Source: DATJPR01 sp963811705 (GTDB lineage Bacteria; Bacteroidota; Ignavibacteria; UBA10030; UBA6906). From it: 64,000 bases of DNA. Location: assembly GCA_963811705.1 (NCBI GenBank), contig CAWESL010000002.1:372001-436000 (forward strand), read 5' to 3'. A program made the translations under genes and the position numbers. This document shows, one piece after another, positions 33,344 to 42,315 of this stretch (position 1 is the stretch's first letter; each line of letters opens with the position of its first letter). A model generated the notes under the pieces. That model searched no databases, was not told the origin of the DNA, and was given only the letters and a program-made list of their open reading frames with translations.

Positions 33344-34477
33344 TCAGGCCTCTTTGTACCAGGGAATTTTCGGATCGAAGGCCGTTCGGAGCGAGCTCTT
33401 TTCCTTATGCCGATCGATGGCCAGCGCGATGAGCCGGTCGAGAAGTTCCTGGTAACCGATGCCGCTCGCCTCCCAGAGTTTCGGGTACATGCTGATCGGT
33501 GTAAATCCAGGAAGCGTGTTGACCTCGTTCAGATAAATCGTGTTGGAATTCCGGATGGCAAAGAAATCGACCCGTGCCATCCCCGCGAGATCCAGGATCC
33601 GAAACGCGCGCACGGCGAGCGCCCGGATGAGCCTGGCGGTCTTTTTCGGAAGTCGCGCCGGGATGATCGCCGTGGATTTTCCGTCCACATACTTCGCATC
33701 GTAATCGTAGAACTCGTTCGAGGGAACAATTTCTCCGAGGGTCGATGCTTCCGGATCGTTATTGCCGAGAACACTGCATTCGATTTCCCTGACGTTGCGG
33801 ACGCCCTGTTCGACGATCACCTTTCGATCGAAGGAGGCCGCAAGCGCCAGGCCCTGCAGGAGTTCTTTCTTGTTGTGCACCTTGGAGATCCCCACGCTGG
33901 AACCGGTGTTGGCAGGTTTTGTGAACAACGGGAAACGCAGCGCCTTCATCACAGACGCCACAACCGCCTGCGGCCGTTCACGACATTCTTCCGAAAGAAA
34001 CCAGCGGTACTTCACGATGGGGAGTCGCGCTTCGTGAAACAATTGTTTCTGCACGATCTTGTCCATCCCCACCGCGGATCCGAGGACACCGGCGCCGACA
34101 TACGGAATCCCGGCGAGTTCGAGCAATCCCTGGAGCGTTCCGTCTTCGCCGTACGTGCCATGCACGATCGGAAACACGACGTCCAGCCGCTTCACAGCCG
34201 ACGTTTTGTCCTGCACCGACATGAGGCCGCGACGGCCCGGTTCGGGAAGAAGATACTGTTCCCCGGTCCCGTTCATCCCTGAGCGGTCCTTCATCAGGCG
34301 GATCATCTCGGGCGAACTCAACCACTGGCCTTCTCTTGTGATTCCGATCGGGACCACGTCGTACTTTGCAGGGTCAAGGGCCTGGAGGATGGATGTCGCA
34401 GAGACCAGGGAGACTTCGTGTTCGCCCGACCGGCCGCCGAAGATCACTCCGACGCGGATCTTTTGTGGCATTGTCAT
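33344..34477 (-). CDS. ddl: D-alanine--D-alanine ligase
   Basis: A 377-residue ATP-grasp enzyme joining two D-Ala for the peptidoglycan pentapeptide. It has GVIFGGRSGEHEVSLVSA, PIVHGTYGEDGTLQGLLE, FTKPANTGSSVGISKV, the omega-loop EFYDYDAKYVDG (Tyr at the position that favours D-Ala over D-lactate) and YLNEVNTLPGFTPISMYP. It overlaps asd by ATGA with AAAGGAAA as ribosome site. Confidence 0.97.
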   Translation of the reverse strand: MTMPQKIRVGVIFGGRSGEHEVSLVSATSILQALDPAKYDVVPIGITREGQWLSSPEMIRLMKDRSGMNGTGEQYLLPEPGRRGLMSVQDKTSAVKRLDVVFPIVHGTYGEDGTLQGLLELAGIPYVGAGVLGSAVGMDKIVQKQLFHEARLPIVKYRWFLSEECRERPQAVVASVMKALRFPLFTKPANTGSSVGISKVHNKKELLQGLALAASFDRKVIVEQGVRNVREIECSVLGNNDPEASTLGEIVPSNEFYDYDAKYVDGKSTAIIPARLPKKTARLIRALAVRAFRILDLAGMARVDFFAIRNSNTIYLNEVNTLPGFTPISMYPKLWEASGIGYQELLDRLIALAIDRHKEKSSLRTAFDPKIPWYKEA

Positions 34478-35469
34478 TTTCCTTTAATCCACTCTTCCGC
34501 AATCTGGACTGCGTTCGTCGCGGCACCTTTCCGCAGATTGTCGGCAACGACCCACAGTGTCAATCCGCTCGGAACAGTGTCGTCCTTCCGGATCCGCCCC
34601 ACGAACACGGGGTCTTTCTCCCATGCGTCCACCGGCATCGGGTAGATGGACGATTCCGGATGGTCCTGCATGACGATCCCCGGCGCAGAGCAGAGTGCTT
34701 CGCGGGCTTCGGCCACGGAACACGGCCGCTCGAATTCCACATTCACCGACTCGCTATGGCCACCCCAGACCGGGACGCGCACGCACGTCGCATTGACCTG
34801 AATGCTGTCATCGCCCATGATCTTCTTCGTCTCGTTTACCATCTTGTGTTCCTCCTTTGTGTAACCGTCGTCAAGGAACACGTCCACGTGCGGAAGGATA
34901 TTGTAGGCGATCTGGTGCGCGAATTTCTTTTCGGCAACGTTGTTTCCGGCGATTTCTTCTTCGAGCTGCGAGAGTCCCTTCTTCCCGGCTCCGGTCACGG
35001 ATTGATAGGTCGCGACAACGATGCGTTTGATCTTCCACCGATCGTGCAGCGGCTTGAGCGCGACAACCATTTGAATGGTCGAGCAGTTCGGATTGGCGAT
35101 GATCCCATGATGTGCGAAAATCGCCTGCCGGTTGACCTCGGGGACCACCAGGGGGACGTCGGCGTCCATCCGGTAGGCGCTGCTGTTATCGATGACAAGT
35201 GTCCCTGCTTTGACCGCGTGCGGCGCAAAGCTCTTGCTGACTGACGCTCCGGCGGAAAAAAGCGCGACCTCGACCCCGTTGAAGGATGATGCCCTCAATT
35301 CTTCAACCCGGTATTCGTTTCCGTTGAAGGGGAGCGGCTTTCCGGCGGAATGGGCGGAGGCGAGCAGGCGCAGATGGCCCACCGGAAATTTCCGTTCCTC
35401 GAGCACCTGGATCATTTTCCGGCCGACAAGACCGGTCGCTCCAACCACGGCTACAGAATACGCTTTCAT
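34474..35469 (-). CDS. asd: Aspartate-semialdehyde dehydrogenase
   Basis: 331 residues. An N-terminal NADP Rossmann motif (VVGATGLVGRKMIQVL) and the catalytic Cys129 in IANPNCSTIQ, with the active-site His in VWGGHSESVNVEFER, identify the enzyme. It reduces aspartyl phosphate to the semialdehyde, the branch point to diaminopimelate/lysine, threonine and methionine. Together with the upstream lysA it points to the DAP pathway. GGAG lies six bases before the ATG. Confidence 0.97.
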   Translation of the reverse strand: MKAYSVAVVGATGLVGRKMIQVLEERKFPVGHLRLLASAHSAGKPLPFNGNEYRVEELRASSFNGVEVALFSAGASVSKSFAPHAVKAGTLVIDNSSAYRMDADVPLVVPEVNRQAIFAHHGIIANPNCSTIQMVVALKPLHDRWKIKRIVVATYQSVTGAGKKGLSQLEEEIAGNNVAEKKFAHQIAYNILPHVDVFLDDGYTKEEHKMVNETKKIMGDDSIQVNATCVRVPVWGGHSESVNVEFERPCSVAEAREALCSAPGIVMQDHPESSIYPMPVDAWEKDPVFVGRIRKDDTVPSGLTLWVVADNLRKGAATNAVQIAEEWIKGK

Positions 35470-35513
35470 TGGTCTCCTCTGCTCTGCATGGCATCCCTGG
35501 AATTTTTCCAGGG

Positions 35514-36776
35514 TTACAGGTCTTCCAGAACCTCCCGTTCACGGATGACACTCATCGACGACCCGTCGATCAGGACCTCGGCTGGTCTCAGGCGCGCGTT
35601 GTAATTTGATGAGAGCACGTAGCCGTACGCCCCTGCGCACATCACGGCGAGAAGGTCTCCGCGGGTCACCCGCGGCACGGCGCGGTCCAGGGCGAGGAAA
35701 TCCCCCGACTCGCAGAGCGGACCGACGACGTCGACGATTTCATTCGGGTTCCCGTCGATCCGGACCGGGACGATCTGGTGGTGCGCATGGTACAGCGCGG
35801 GACGGATGAGATCGTTCATTCCGCCGTCGACGACGACAAACACCTTTTCCTCGGTTTCCTTCCGGAACACCACACGGACAAGCAGCAGTCCGGCATGGGC
35901 GACGACGGACCTTCCCGGCTGGATCGAAATCCTGCATCCTGTCGATTCGAGGACGGGGAGCACGGCTTTGACCAGCGAAGCCGCCGAGAGATTGATCGCC
36001 TCGGGCTCCTCCTCCGGAAGTTGCGGATGCCGGATGTACCCGCGGTACTGGACTCCGAATCCGCCGCCGAAGTCGAGATCCTCGATCGTCAATCCCGACG
36101 CGCGCAATTCGGTCACGAGCGACCGCAGCGCTCCCGCCGCTTTGAGAAACGTCTCTTCACGCACGATCTGCGAACCGATGTGGCTGTGGATTCCCCCGAC
36201 GTCGATATTCGGAAGCGACGCCGCCCACCGAAGGAATTCGGATGCCTGTTGCCACGGAACGCCGAATTTATTCTGCCGTTTGCTCGTCGAAACGTACGCG
36301 TGCCCGCCCGCGTCAATGTCCAGATTCACCCGCAGAAGGATCCTCGCACGTTTTCCTTCACGGGCGGCGATTGCGCTCATGATCTCGAGCTCTTCCGACG
36401 ACTCGACGTTGAACGCATGAATATTCTGCGACAATCCCAGCGCTATTTCATCGTCCCGTTTTCCGACACCGCTGAACGTGATGCTCTGCGGCGTGAAGCC
36501 GGCGTTCGCGGCCAGATACAATTCACCGGCGGATCCGACATCTGCTCCCAGCCCCTCCTGCGCGATCAACCGGAGGAGGGTCCGGTTTGCATTCGCTTTC
36601 ACGGCATAGTACGTCGTGTGCCGCTTCTTTTCGAACGCTCGTTCGATACTCCGGCAATGATCGAGCAACGAATGCTTGCTGTAAACGAAGAGCGGCGTGC
36701 CGAACTTCAGCGCCGCTTCCTGCAACTCGACCTGTTCGGCAACGAGAATGTTGTCGTGGTACTGGAATTCCTGCAA
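35514..36776 (-). CDS. lysA: Diaminopimelate decarboxylase
   Basis: A 420-residue fold-III PLP enzyme converting meso-diaminopimelate to lysine. The PLP lysine is Lys60 in YYAVKANANRTLL. Other landmarks are IHSHIGSQI, LDFGGGFGVQY, the phosphate loop in QPGRSVVAHAG, the second-subunit CESGDFLALDR, and CAGAYGYVLSSNYN. The start is TTG at 36776, supported by GAGGAG six bases upstream; no in-frame ATG fits. Confidence 0.95.
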   Translation of the reverse strand: MQEFQYHDNILVAEQVELQEAALKFGTPLFVYSKHSLLDHCRSIERAFEKKRHTTYYAVKANANRTLLRLIAQEGLGADVGSAGELYLAANAGFTPQSITFSGVGKRDDEIALGLSQNIHAFNVESSEELEIMSAIAAREGKRARILLRVNLDIDAGGHAYVSTSKRQNKFGVPWQQASEFLRWAASLPNIDVGGIHSHIGSQIVREETFLKAAGALRSLVTELRASGLTIEDLDFGGGFGVQYRGYIRHPQLPEEEPEAINLSAASLVKAVLPVLESTGCRISIQPGRSVVAHAGLLLVRVVFRKETEEKVFVVVDGGMNDLIRPALYHAHHQIVPVRIDGNPNEIVDVVGPLCESGDFLALDRAVPRVTRGDLLAVMCAGAYGYVLSSNYNARLRPAEVLIDGSSMSVIREREVLEDL

Positions 36777-36821
36777 GAACGACTCCTCAAATAATTCTGT
36801 TCCGACCCGCTCCCAGTCTCG

Positions 36822-37490
36822 CTACAGCGCCCCTCCCATCAGGTTCTCCAACGGCGATGCCAGAAACAGAATCGCCTGATGGAATGCCTGCGCTACCCCC
36901 GGCACGCGCATCAGCACCAGAATGGCGATGATGCCGAGAAACCCGATCTTCCTGTATGCCATCGCCGCCTGCGGCGGGAGAAACGTGGCGAGGATATGCG
37001 ACCCGTCGAGCGGCGGGATCGGGATCAGGTTGAACAATGCAAGGACGATGTTGAGATACACGCCGCCATAGAACATGGTAAGGAGGAAGACCAGCGTATC
37101 CATGACCATCGGGACGGCCTGCACGCTTGCCAGTTTCGCCACAGCAGAGAGGGCGATGAAGGCGAACGTGCAGACTCCCGAGAGGAGGATATTCGCAGCG
37201 GGCCCGGCGAACGAAACGATCATATCATCGCGCCGCGGCCGGGTGAAGTACCCGGGGTTCACCGGCACCGGTTTCGCCCAAGCAAGAAAGACGCTGCCGG
37301 AAGCAGCAAGCGACATGAGAGGAAATATGATGGACCCGAAGAGATCGAGGTGCGGCAACGGATTGAGCGTGAGTCTCCCCATGTCCCGTGCCGTCGGGTT
37401 ACCCAGCTTCAGCGCCGCCCATCCATGCGCGATCTCATGCACGATCACCGAGAAGAGCAGGATCGGAATGAGCGAGAGATGCTCCATCAT
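36822..37490 (-). CDS. Site-2 protease family (M50) membrane metalloprotease
   Basis: 222 residues, five or six membrane helices. The zinc motif HEIAHG (His18, Glu19, His22) lies in the first helix and the third ligand is Asp in NLIPIPPLDGSHIL. This is the short form without PDZ or CBS domains. Such proteins cleave transmembrane segments, but their substrates are mostly unknown. ATG 37490 overlaps the stop of the SufS-like gene; the neighbouring ATG one codon later is equally possible. Confidence 0.9.
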   Translation of the reverse strand: MMEHLSLIPILLFSVIVHEIAHGWAALKLGNPTARDMGRLTLNPLPHLDLFGSIIFPLMSLAASGSVFLAWAKPVPVNPGYFTRPRRDDMIVSFAGPAANILLSGVCTFAFIALSAVAKLASVQAVPMVMDTLVFLLTMFYGGVYLNIVLALFNLIPIPPLDGSHILATFLPPQAAMAYRKIGFLGIIAILVLMRVPGVAQAFHQAILFLASPLENLMGGAL

Positions 37491-38932
37491 GCCGGCGCCT
37501 TCTCGTTGCCCTGGAAGTCGTGGAGGTACGGGAAGAACCGGGCGTAGTCCGGTTCAAAATTCATGACCTGGAACGCACCTGATTTCTGATTCTGTACATA
37601 CGCGCCCCGGTATTCCTTCCTCACGATGCGCTCCACGCCCGCGACCAGGGCATCGATGTCCGATTCATCCGAGTAGCAGCCGAGACTCGCCCGTACCATC
37701 CCGGGCATCGACGATTTGTCGCCCCCGAGGACGGCCGCCTCATGCGCGAGGTCCTGCTCATGGGTCAGGCCGAGAAGTTCCTTGACATACGGATGGGCGC
37801 AGAAACAGCCGTCCCTCACGCCGATCCCATCTTCCACTCCGAGCACGGCGGAGACAAGCGAGTGGTGCGCACCGGCGACGTTGAAGGAAACGACGCCGAC
37901 TTTCTCGCTGAGGTCGTCCGTGGGGCCATAGAAGGTCAGGCCGCGGACCGCCTTGAGTTTCTTATACGCGTATCTGAGGAGCTCCGTTTCGTGCGCCCAG
38001 ATCGCCTCCATGCCCACCGATTGGAGAATCGCCGTTGCTTCCGCCATGGCAAGGCCGCCGATGACATTCGGACTTCCGGCCTCTTCCTTGTGCGGAGGGT
38101 GATTCCAAAATGCCTTTTCCAGGGTCACCACATCGACCACTCCGCCGCCGACCATGTCGGGGTCCCCTTGCTCGAAAAACTCCTTCGGTCCGACCAGCGC
38201 ACCCGTGCCGAACGGCGCGTACATTTTGTGCGAGGAGAACGCAAGAAAATCGATGTGGCCGGGGTCGTCGGGGTCCAGCATGTCGATCGGCCGGTGCGGC
38301 GCAAGCTGGGCGGCGTCGACGAAGACCTTTGCGCCGGCGGCGTGGGCCCACGCGGCGATCTCATGGATTGGTGAACAGAGCCCGGTGATGTTCGAGGCCC
38401 CCGTCAATGCCACCAGTTTCACGCGACCCGCGTTGTCCTGGAGCGCTTTCCGAAGCGCGCCGCGGTCAAGTTGACCGTCGGGCAACATCCCGACATGAAG
38501 GACCGATGCGCGCCGCCGCCACGGCAGATCGTTGGAGTGGTGTTCCAGCAACGTGGTGATGACCCGATCGCCGGGAGCAAAACCATACCGGTTCGCAAGC
38601 TTGTTGACGCATTCGGTGGTGTTCTTGCCGAAGATGACCGTGTGATAGCCGGGGGTCGCGCCGACAAACCGGCCCACGAGATCGTGCGCCGCGTCGAACG
38701 CTTCGGTCGACAGGAGCGACTTGAATCCCGTCCCACGATGCACGCCGGAGTACCAGGGGAGAAACGCTTCGATGCTTTTCAATACCCGCCCGAATGACGG
38801 CGTGCTTGCAGCATTGTCGAGATAGACGTAACGGCGCAGCGAACCGTCGAGCACGGGGACTTGTGTGTCGATTCCGACAATGTCCTTCCGGAGTTCGCCG
38901 AGTGTTCGGGGTAGCGAGTTTTGGTGGTGCAT
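37487..38932 (-). CDS. Class V aminotransferase, SufS/cysteine-desulfurase-like
   Basis: 481 residues, longer than SufS (about 406). It has YLDNAASTPSFGRVL, TVIFGKNTTECVNKLA, EHHSNDLPWR, FVDAAQLAPHRPID and the PLP-lysine motif FSSHKMYAPFGTGALVG. A cysteine is present in the DGCFCAHPY loop, where class II desulfurases place the catalytic Cys. Activity may be cysteine desulfurase or a related lyase. There is no SufU/SufE or scaffold gene nearby, so an Fe-S assembly role is not supported by context. It is coupled to the M50 gene by ATGA. Confidence 0.85.
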   Translation of the reverse strand: MHHQNSLPRTLGELRKDIVGIDTQVPVLDGSLRRYVYLDNAASTPSFGRVLKSIEAFLPWYSGVHRGTGFKSLLSTEAFDAAHDLVGRFVGATPGYHTVIFGKNTTECVNKLANRYGFAPGDRVITTLLEHHSNDLPWRRRASVLHVGMLPDGQLDRGALRKALQDNAGRVKLVALTGASNITGLCSPIHEIAAWAHAAGAKVFVDAAQLAPHRPIDMLDPDDPGHIDFLAFSSHKMYAPFGTGALVGPKEFFEQGDPDMVGGGVVDVVTLEKAFWNHPPHKEEAGSPNVIGGLAMAEATAILQSVGMEAIWAHETELLRYAYKKLKAVRGLTFYGPTDDLSEKVGVVSFNVAGAHHSLVSAVLGVEDGIGVRDGCFCAHPYVKELLGLTHEQDLAHEAAVLGGDKSSMPGMVRASLGCYSDESDIDALVAGVERIVRKEYRGAYVQNQKSGAFQVMNFEPDYARFFPYLHDFQGNEKAPA

Positions 38933-38962
38933 GGAGATCTCTTTGTTATGACGCGCTCATTC

Positions 38963-39865
38963 TCACCCGCGGGGGTGAAACGTACGATGAACCTCTTTTA
39001 AATATTCCCGATCGATATGCGTATAGATTTGTGTCGTGGAAATATCCGCATGACCGAGCATCTCCTGGACGGCACGGAGATCCGCACCTCCTTCGAGCAG
39101 ATGCGTCGCAAACGAATGACGAAACGTATGGGGATGCACTTCCCGTGTCACCCCCGCGCGCCGGGCGTAGGCCTGAACGATTTTCCAGACCGCCATGCGC
39201 GTCAGCATCGTTCCCCGCACGTTCAGGAACAGGATATCGTCGGAGATCCGGCGACCGAGAAGCTTCGGTCTGGAGATCCTGGCATACTGGGCGATCCAGC
39301 GCAGGGCCGGGCGGCCAATCGGCACAATGCGTTCCTTTGAGCCTTTCCCGAACACGCGCACCGTCCCCTCATGCGACGCCACGTCGGCCTGTTTCAGCCG
39401 CGTCAGTTCGGAGACGCGCATCCCCGTGGCATAGAGCGTTTCAAGGATCGCACGATCGCGCATCCAGAGATCCCGCTTGTCTTCCTTCCGCGGCCGCGGC
39501 TGGTCCAGGATCAACGCAATCTCGGTTGCGGACAGCACTTCGGGAAGGGTGCGTTCGAGCTTCGGCGAATCAAGCGTCTCCGTCGGATCATTCCGCGTGA
39601 TCGCATCGCCGACCAGAAAGCGATGAAAACTGCGGACGGCAGAAATTGTCCGCGTCACCGAACGTGGGGCGAGCCCCCTGCTCCTGAGCGAGCGGAGGAA
39701 CGCCGCCGTGTGTTCTTCGGTAATGGCGTCGGGGCTCTGGATTCCCGCCGCTGTGACGTAGGCGAGATACCGGTCGACGTCGAGCCGGTACGACGCGATC
39801 GTGTTCGCGGACGCATTGCGCTCCAGCGAAAGATACCGGAGAAATTTGTCGAGGTAGCGCTTCAT
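38963..39865 (-). CDS. xerD: Tyrosine recombinase XerC/XerD-type
   Basis: 300 residues, the normal Xer length. A SAM-like N-terminal domain (YLSLERNASANTIASYRLDV) is followed by the catalytic domain with Arg in YATGMRVSELTRLK, HTFRHSFATHLLEGG, a second His in LGHADIS, and Tyr in TTQIYTHIDREYL. The ending EVHRTFHPRG is XerD-like. It resolves chromosome dimers with its partner at dif. ATG 39865 overlaps the HD-phosphohydrolase stop by ATGA; there is no sign of a mobile element. Confidence 0.93.
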   Translation of the reverse strand: MKRYLDKFLRYLSLERNASANTIASYRLDVDRYLAYVTAAGIQSPDAITEEHTAAFLRSLRSRGLAPRSVTRTISAVRSFHRFLVGDAITRNDPTETLDSPKLERTLPEVLSATEIALILDQPRPRKEDKRDLWMRDRAILETLYATGMRVSELTRLKQADVASHEGTVRVFGKGSKERIVPIGRPALRWIAQYARISRPKLLGRRISDDILFLNVRGTMLTRMAVWKIVQAYARRAGVTREVHPHTFRHSFATHLLEGGADLRAVQEMLGHADISTTQIYTHIDREYLKEVHRTFHPRG

Positions 39866-42231
39866 GACTGGGGGCGCTCTCTCGTGCGCGGAGCGGACCG
39901 CTCATCCAGATCGGGTCCGGTGTCGGCGTCGTCGGGCGGCGTGTTCCCGAACGGCGGACGCCGCATCCGCCGCCTGGGTTTCTCGACCTCGGGATACCGG
40001 ACTCTGCTGTGGTAGACACCGACCAGAACATTCAGGAAGGCGCTCTTGATCCGCGTCAGGTCCTTGAGCGTGAGCGGACATTCGTCCAGCTCTCCCTCCT
40101 CGAAACGTTTGGTGATCAGACTCCCGATGGAATCCTCGAGGCGTTCAGGAGTCGGTTCCTCAATCGTGCGGACGGCGGCTTCGACCGCATCGGCGAGCAT
40201 CATGATGCCCGTCTCCTTGGTCTGCGGCTTCGGCCCGGGATACCGGTAATCCGATTCCTTGATTTCATCGATCTTCGTCGGGTCGGGATCCTGCTGGGCC
40301 AGCTCGACCGCTTTATTGTAGAAGTAGTCGATGCGCGTCGTCCCATGATGCATCGGGATGAAATCAACGACTTCTTCCGGGAGCCCGTACTCCCGGCCGA
40401 GAGCGATGCCGTCTTTGACGTGCGATCCGATAATCAGGGAACTCATTCGCGGGGTAATCTTGTCGTGCCGGCTCCGGACGGTTTTCTGATTCTCGACGAA
40501 GTAGGCGGGTTTTTCGATTTTCCCGATATCATGGAAGTAGGCCCCGACCCGTGCGAGGGTCTCGTTCGCCCCGACTGCAGCGGCCGCCGCTTCTGCGAGG
40601 GTCGCCATGGCAATCGAATGGTGATACGTTCCCGGCGCCTGCACGGCAAGCATGCGGAGCAACGGGTGATTGAACTGCGCGAGTTCGAGAAGCGTCAGGT
40701 CCGTCGTAACCTTGAAGACGCGCTCGAAGAAGACCAGCAGTCCGTACGTCAACACTGGGGAGATCAGGGCATTCAGGAGGGCGTAGCCCATTTGCGAGAC
40801 CATCGAGGGAAACGCCGCGAAGCGCTCCAGGCCGAGCGCGACGATTGCGACCACGTATCCCAGAAAGATGAACCCCATCGATCGAAAGATCTGCGTGCGG
40901 TACCGCATGTCGCGCACGGTGTAGACGGACAGCGCGCCCGCCACAAAGGCGCAGAGCGCGATGCTGTAGTCGTTGCCCCGGATTCCCGCCACGATATATG
41001 CAATGATCACCGTCCCGTAGAACCCGACCCGCGAATCGAAAATAATCGTCAGAAGCATTGATGCGGCGGGAACGAAGATCAGATACTCAATCGGCGCCGT
41101 GGTGGTGATTTCCCGGGCAAGATACGCGAACACCCCTTCGAGCAGAATCAGGAGCGCGATGAGGGTCAGACGACGATTGTTGGAGAATATCCTCTTCCGG
41201 AACAGGTGAAGATAGATGCCGTAGAGCAGGATCACGATCAGAACATGAAGGAATGTCCCGAGGAATTGCCATGGCGATCCCCCTTCCGGCCCGCGTTCGG
41301 CCTTCGCTTTCCGCAGGGAATCGAGGCGGAGCTTGATTTCCGGCGTAATGCGTTCGTGCTTCGAGATGATACGCTCGTTTTCCTGGACGAACCCCGCCGT
41401 GCGCGGCACGGCATCGATGGCTGCCTCGACAGCCTGGGCCGTTGCCTCCTGGCTGAATTTGATATTCGGGCTGATGTTCTGCACGGCAATCCGGTACGCG
41501 AGGTCGAGCACCCCCGGCTCGTTGTGGAGGCGGGCCTCCAACGCCTGCTCGAGCAGGGTAATAACCTCCCCCTGGTCGAGGAATCTGACGCCGGGGATGA
41601 TCTCTTCCGTCGTACCGTGGCGGACAGCGATCTCCGTGCGGTTGAGCATGGTCTTGGCCCTGTCGAGAACCCCGGTCCTCTGATAGTCCTGCACGACAGC
41701 GTCGATGGTCTGTTCGAGCGACGCGAGATGGCCGCTTGTGATGAGCTGCGCGATGACCGTCCAATCCTGATCGGAGAGAGGGATGGACAACCGCGCGGCC
41801 GCCCGGGCATATTCGATGGAATCCGTCGTCGCGTCCGCGAGGCTGCGGCGGACATCTTTTTGGTAGACTTCGCGGAGGCGGGCCACTTCATGGATCTGCC
41901 GGAAGAACCCGCCGATCTGCGCAAGGTCTCTTTGGCTTTCGGTACTGTCGCGTTCGAAGACATCGTAGACGTTCTTCCGCGCCGCGGCAACGTCGCGCTG
42001 ATATTCCGCGTCATCCCGCAGGATCGGAAACGAGAACGGAGCGATCAGGTCGTTTTGCGCCCAGATCGCGCCCACCTTGTATTCGAGCTCGATGGATTCG
42101 CCGCGGGGAAAAAGGATTGCGAGAAGAAGGGACAGCAGAAGTGCAATGAGGATTTTTGATACGACCGTCTTCCCCAGATACACTCGTTTCAGGAGTGACA
42201 GGATTTCAATGCGACGGATTTCTTCAGCCAT
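39862..42231 (-). CDS. 7TM-HD family phosphohydrolase (PgpH-like, probable c-di-AMP phosphodiesterase)
   Basis: 789 residues. A first membrane helix (about 22-40) leads to a periplasmic 7TMR-HDED domain (about 50-330), then seven membrane helices (about 330-520) and a cytosolic HD domain. HD metal ligands are visible in YHHSIAMATLAEAA, VGAYFHDIGKIEKPAYF, IIGSHVKDGIALG and DFIPMHHGTTRIDYFY. PgpH homologues hydrolyse cyclic di-AMP. The C-terminal about 30 residues are Arg/Pro-rich. It is coupled to the Xer gene; the usual ybeY neighbour is absent. Confidence 0.92.
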   Translation of the reverse strand: MAEEIRRIEILSLLKRVYLGKTVVSKILIALLLSLLLAILFPRGESIELEYKVGAIWAQNDLIAPFSFPILRDDAEYQRDVAAARKNVYDVFERDSTESQRDLAQIGGFFRQIHEVARLREVYQKDVRRSLADATTDSIEYARAAARLSIPLSDQDWTVIAQLITSGHLASLEQTIDAVVQDYQRTGVLDRAKTMLNRTEIAVRHGTTEEIIPGVRFLDQGEVITLLEQALEARLHNEPGVLDLAYRIAVQNISPNIKFSQEATAQAVEAAIDAVPRTAGFVQENERIISKHERITPEIKLRLDSLRKAKAERGPEGGSPWQFLGTFLHVLIVILLYGIYLHLFRKRIFSNNRRLTLIALLILLEGVFAYLAREITTTAPIEYLIFVPAASMLLTIIFDSRVGFYGTVIIAYIVAGIRGNDYSIALCAFVAGALSVYTVRDMRYRTQIFRSMGFIFLGYVVAIVALGLERFAAFPSMVSQMGYALLNALISPVLTYGLLVFFERVFKVTTDLTLLELAQFNHPLLRMLAVQAPGTYHHSIAMATLAEAAAAAVGANETLARVGAYFHDIGKIEKPAYFVENQKTVRSRHDKITPRMSSLIIGSHVKDGIALGREYGLPEEVVDFIPMHHGTTRIDYFYNKAVELAQQDPDPTKIDEIKESDYRYPGPKPQTKETGIMMLADAVEAAVRTIEEPTPERLEDSIGSLITKRFEEGELDECPLTLKDLTRIKSAFLNVLVGVYHSRVRYPEVEKPRRRMRRPPFGNTPPDDADTGPDLDERSAPRTRERPQS

Positions 42232-42315
42232 TGCGTTCGGACGTCCACCACGTTATGTAAACTTTAATATCGGGAGAACGTTCCAAAATCGCAAGTTACG
42301 ACGCCTCGGGCGGGA

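Noticed and set aside
38963..39865. Xer-type recombinase as marker of an integrated element
   Set aside because: Length and motifs match the housekeeping XerC/D; no attachment repeats, phage or conjugation genes are nearby.
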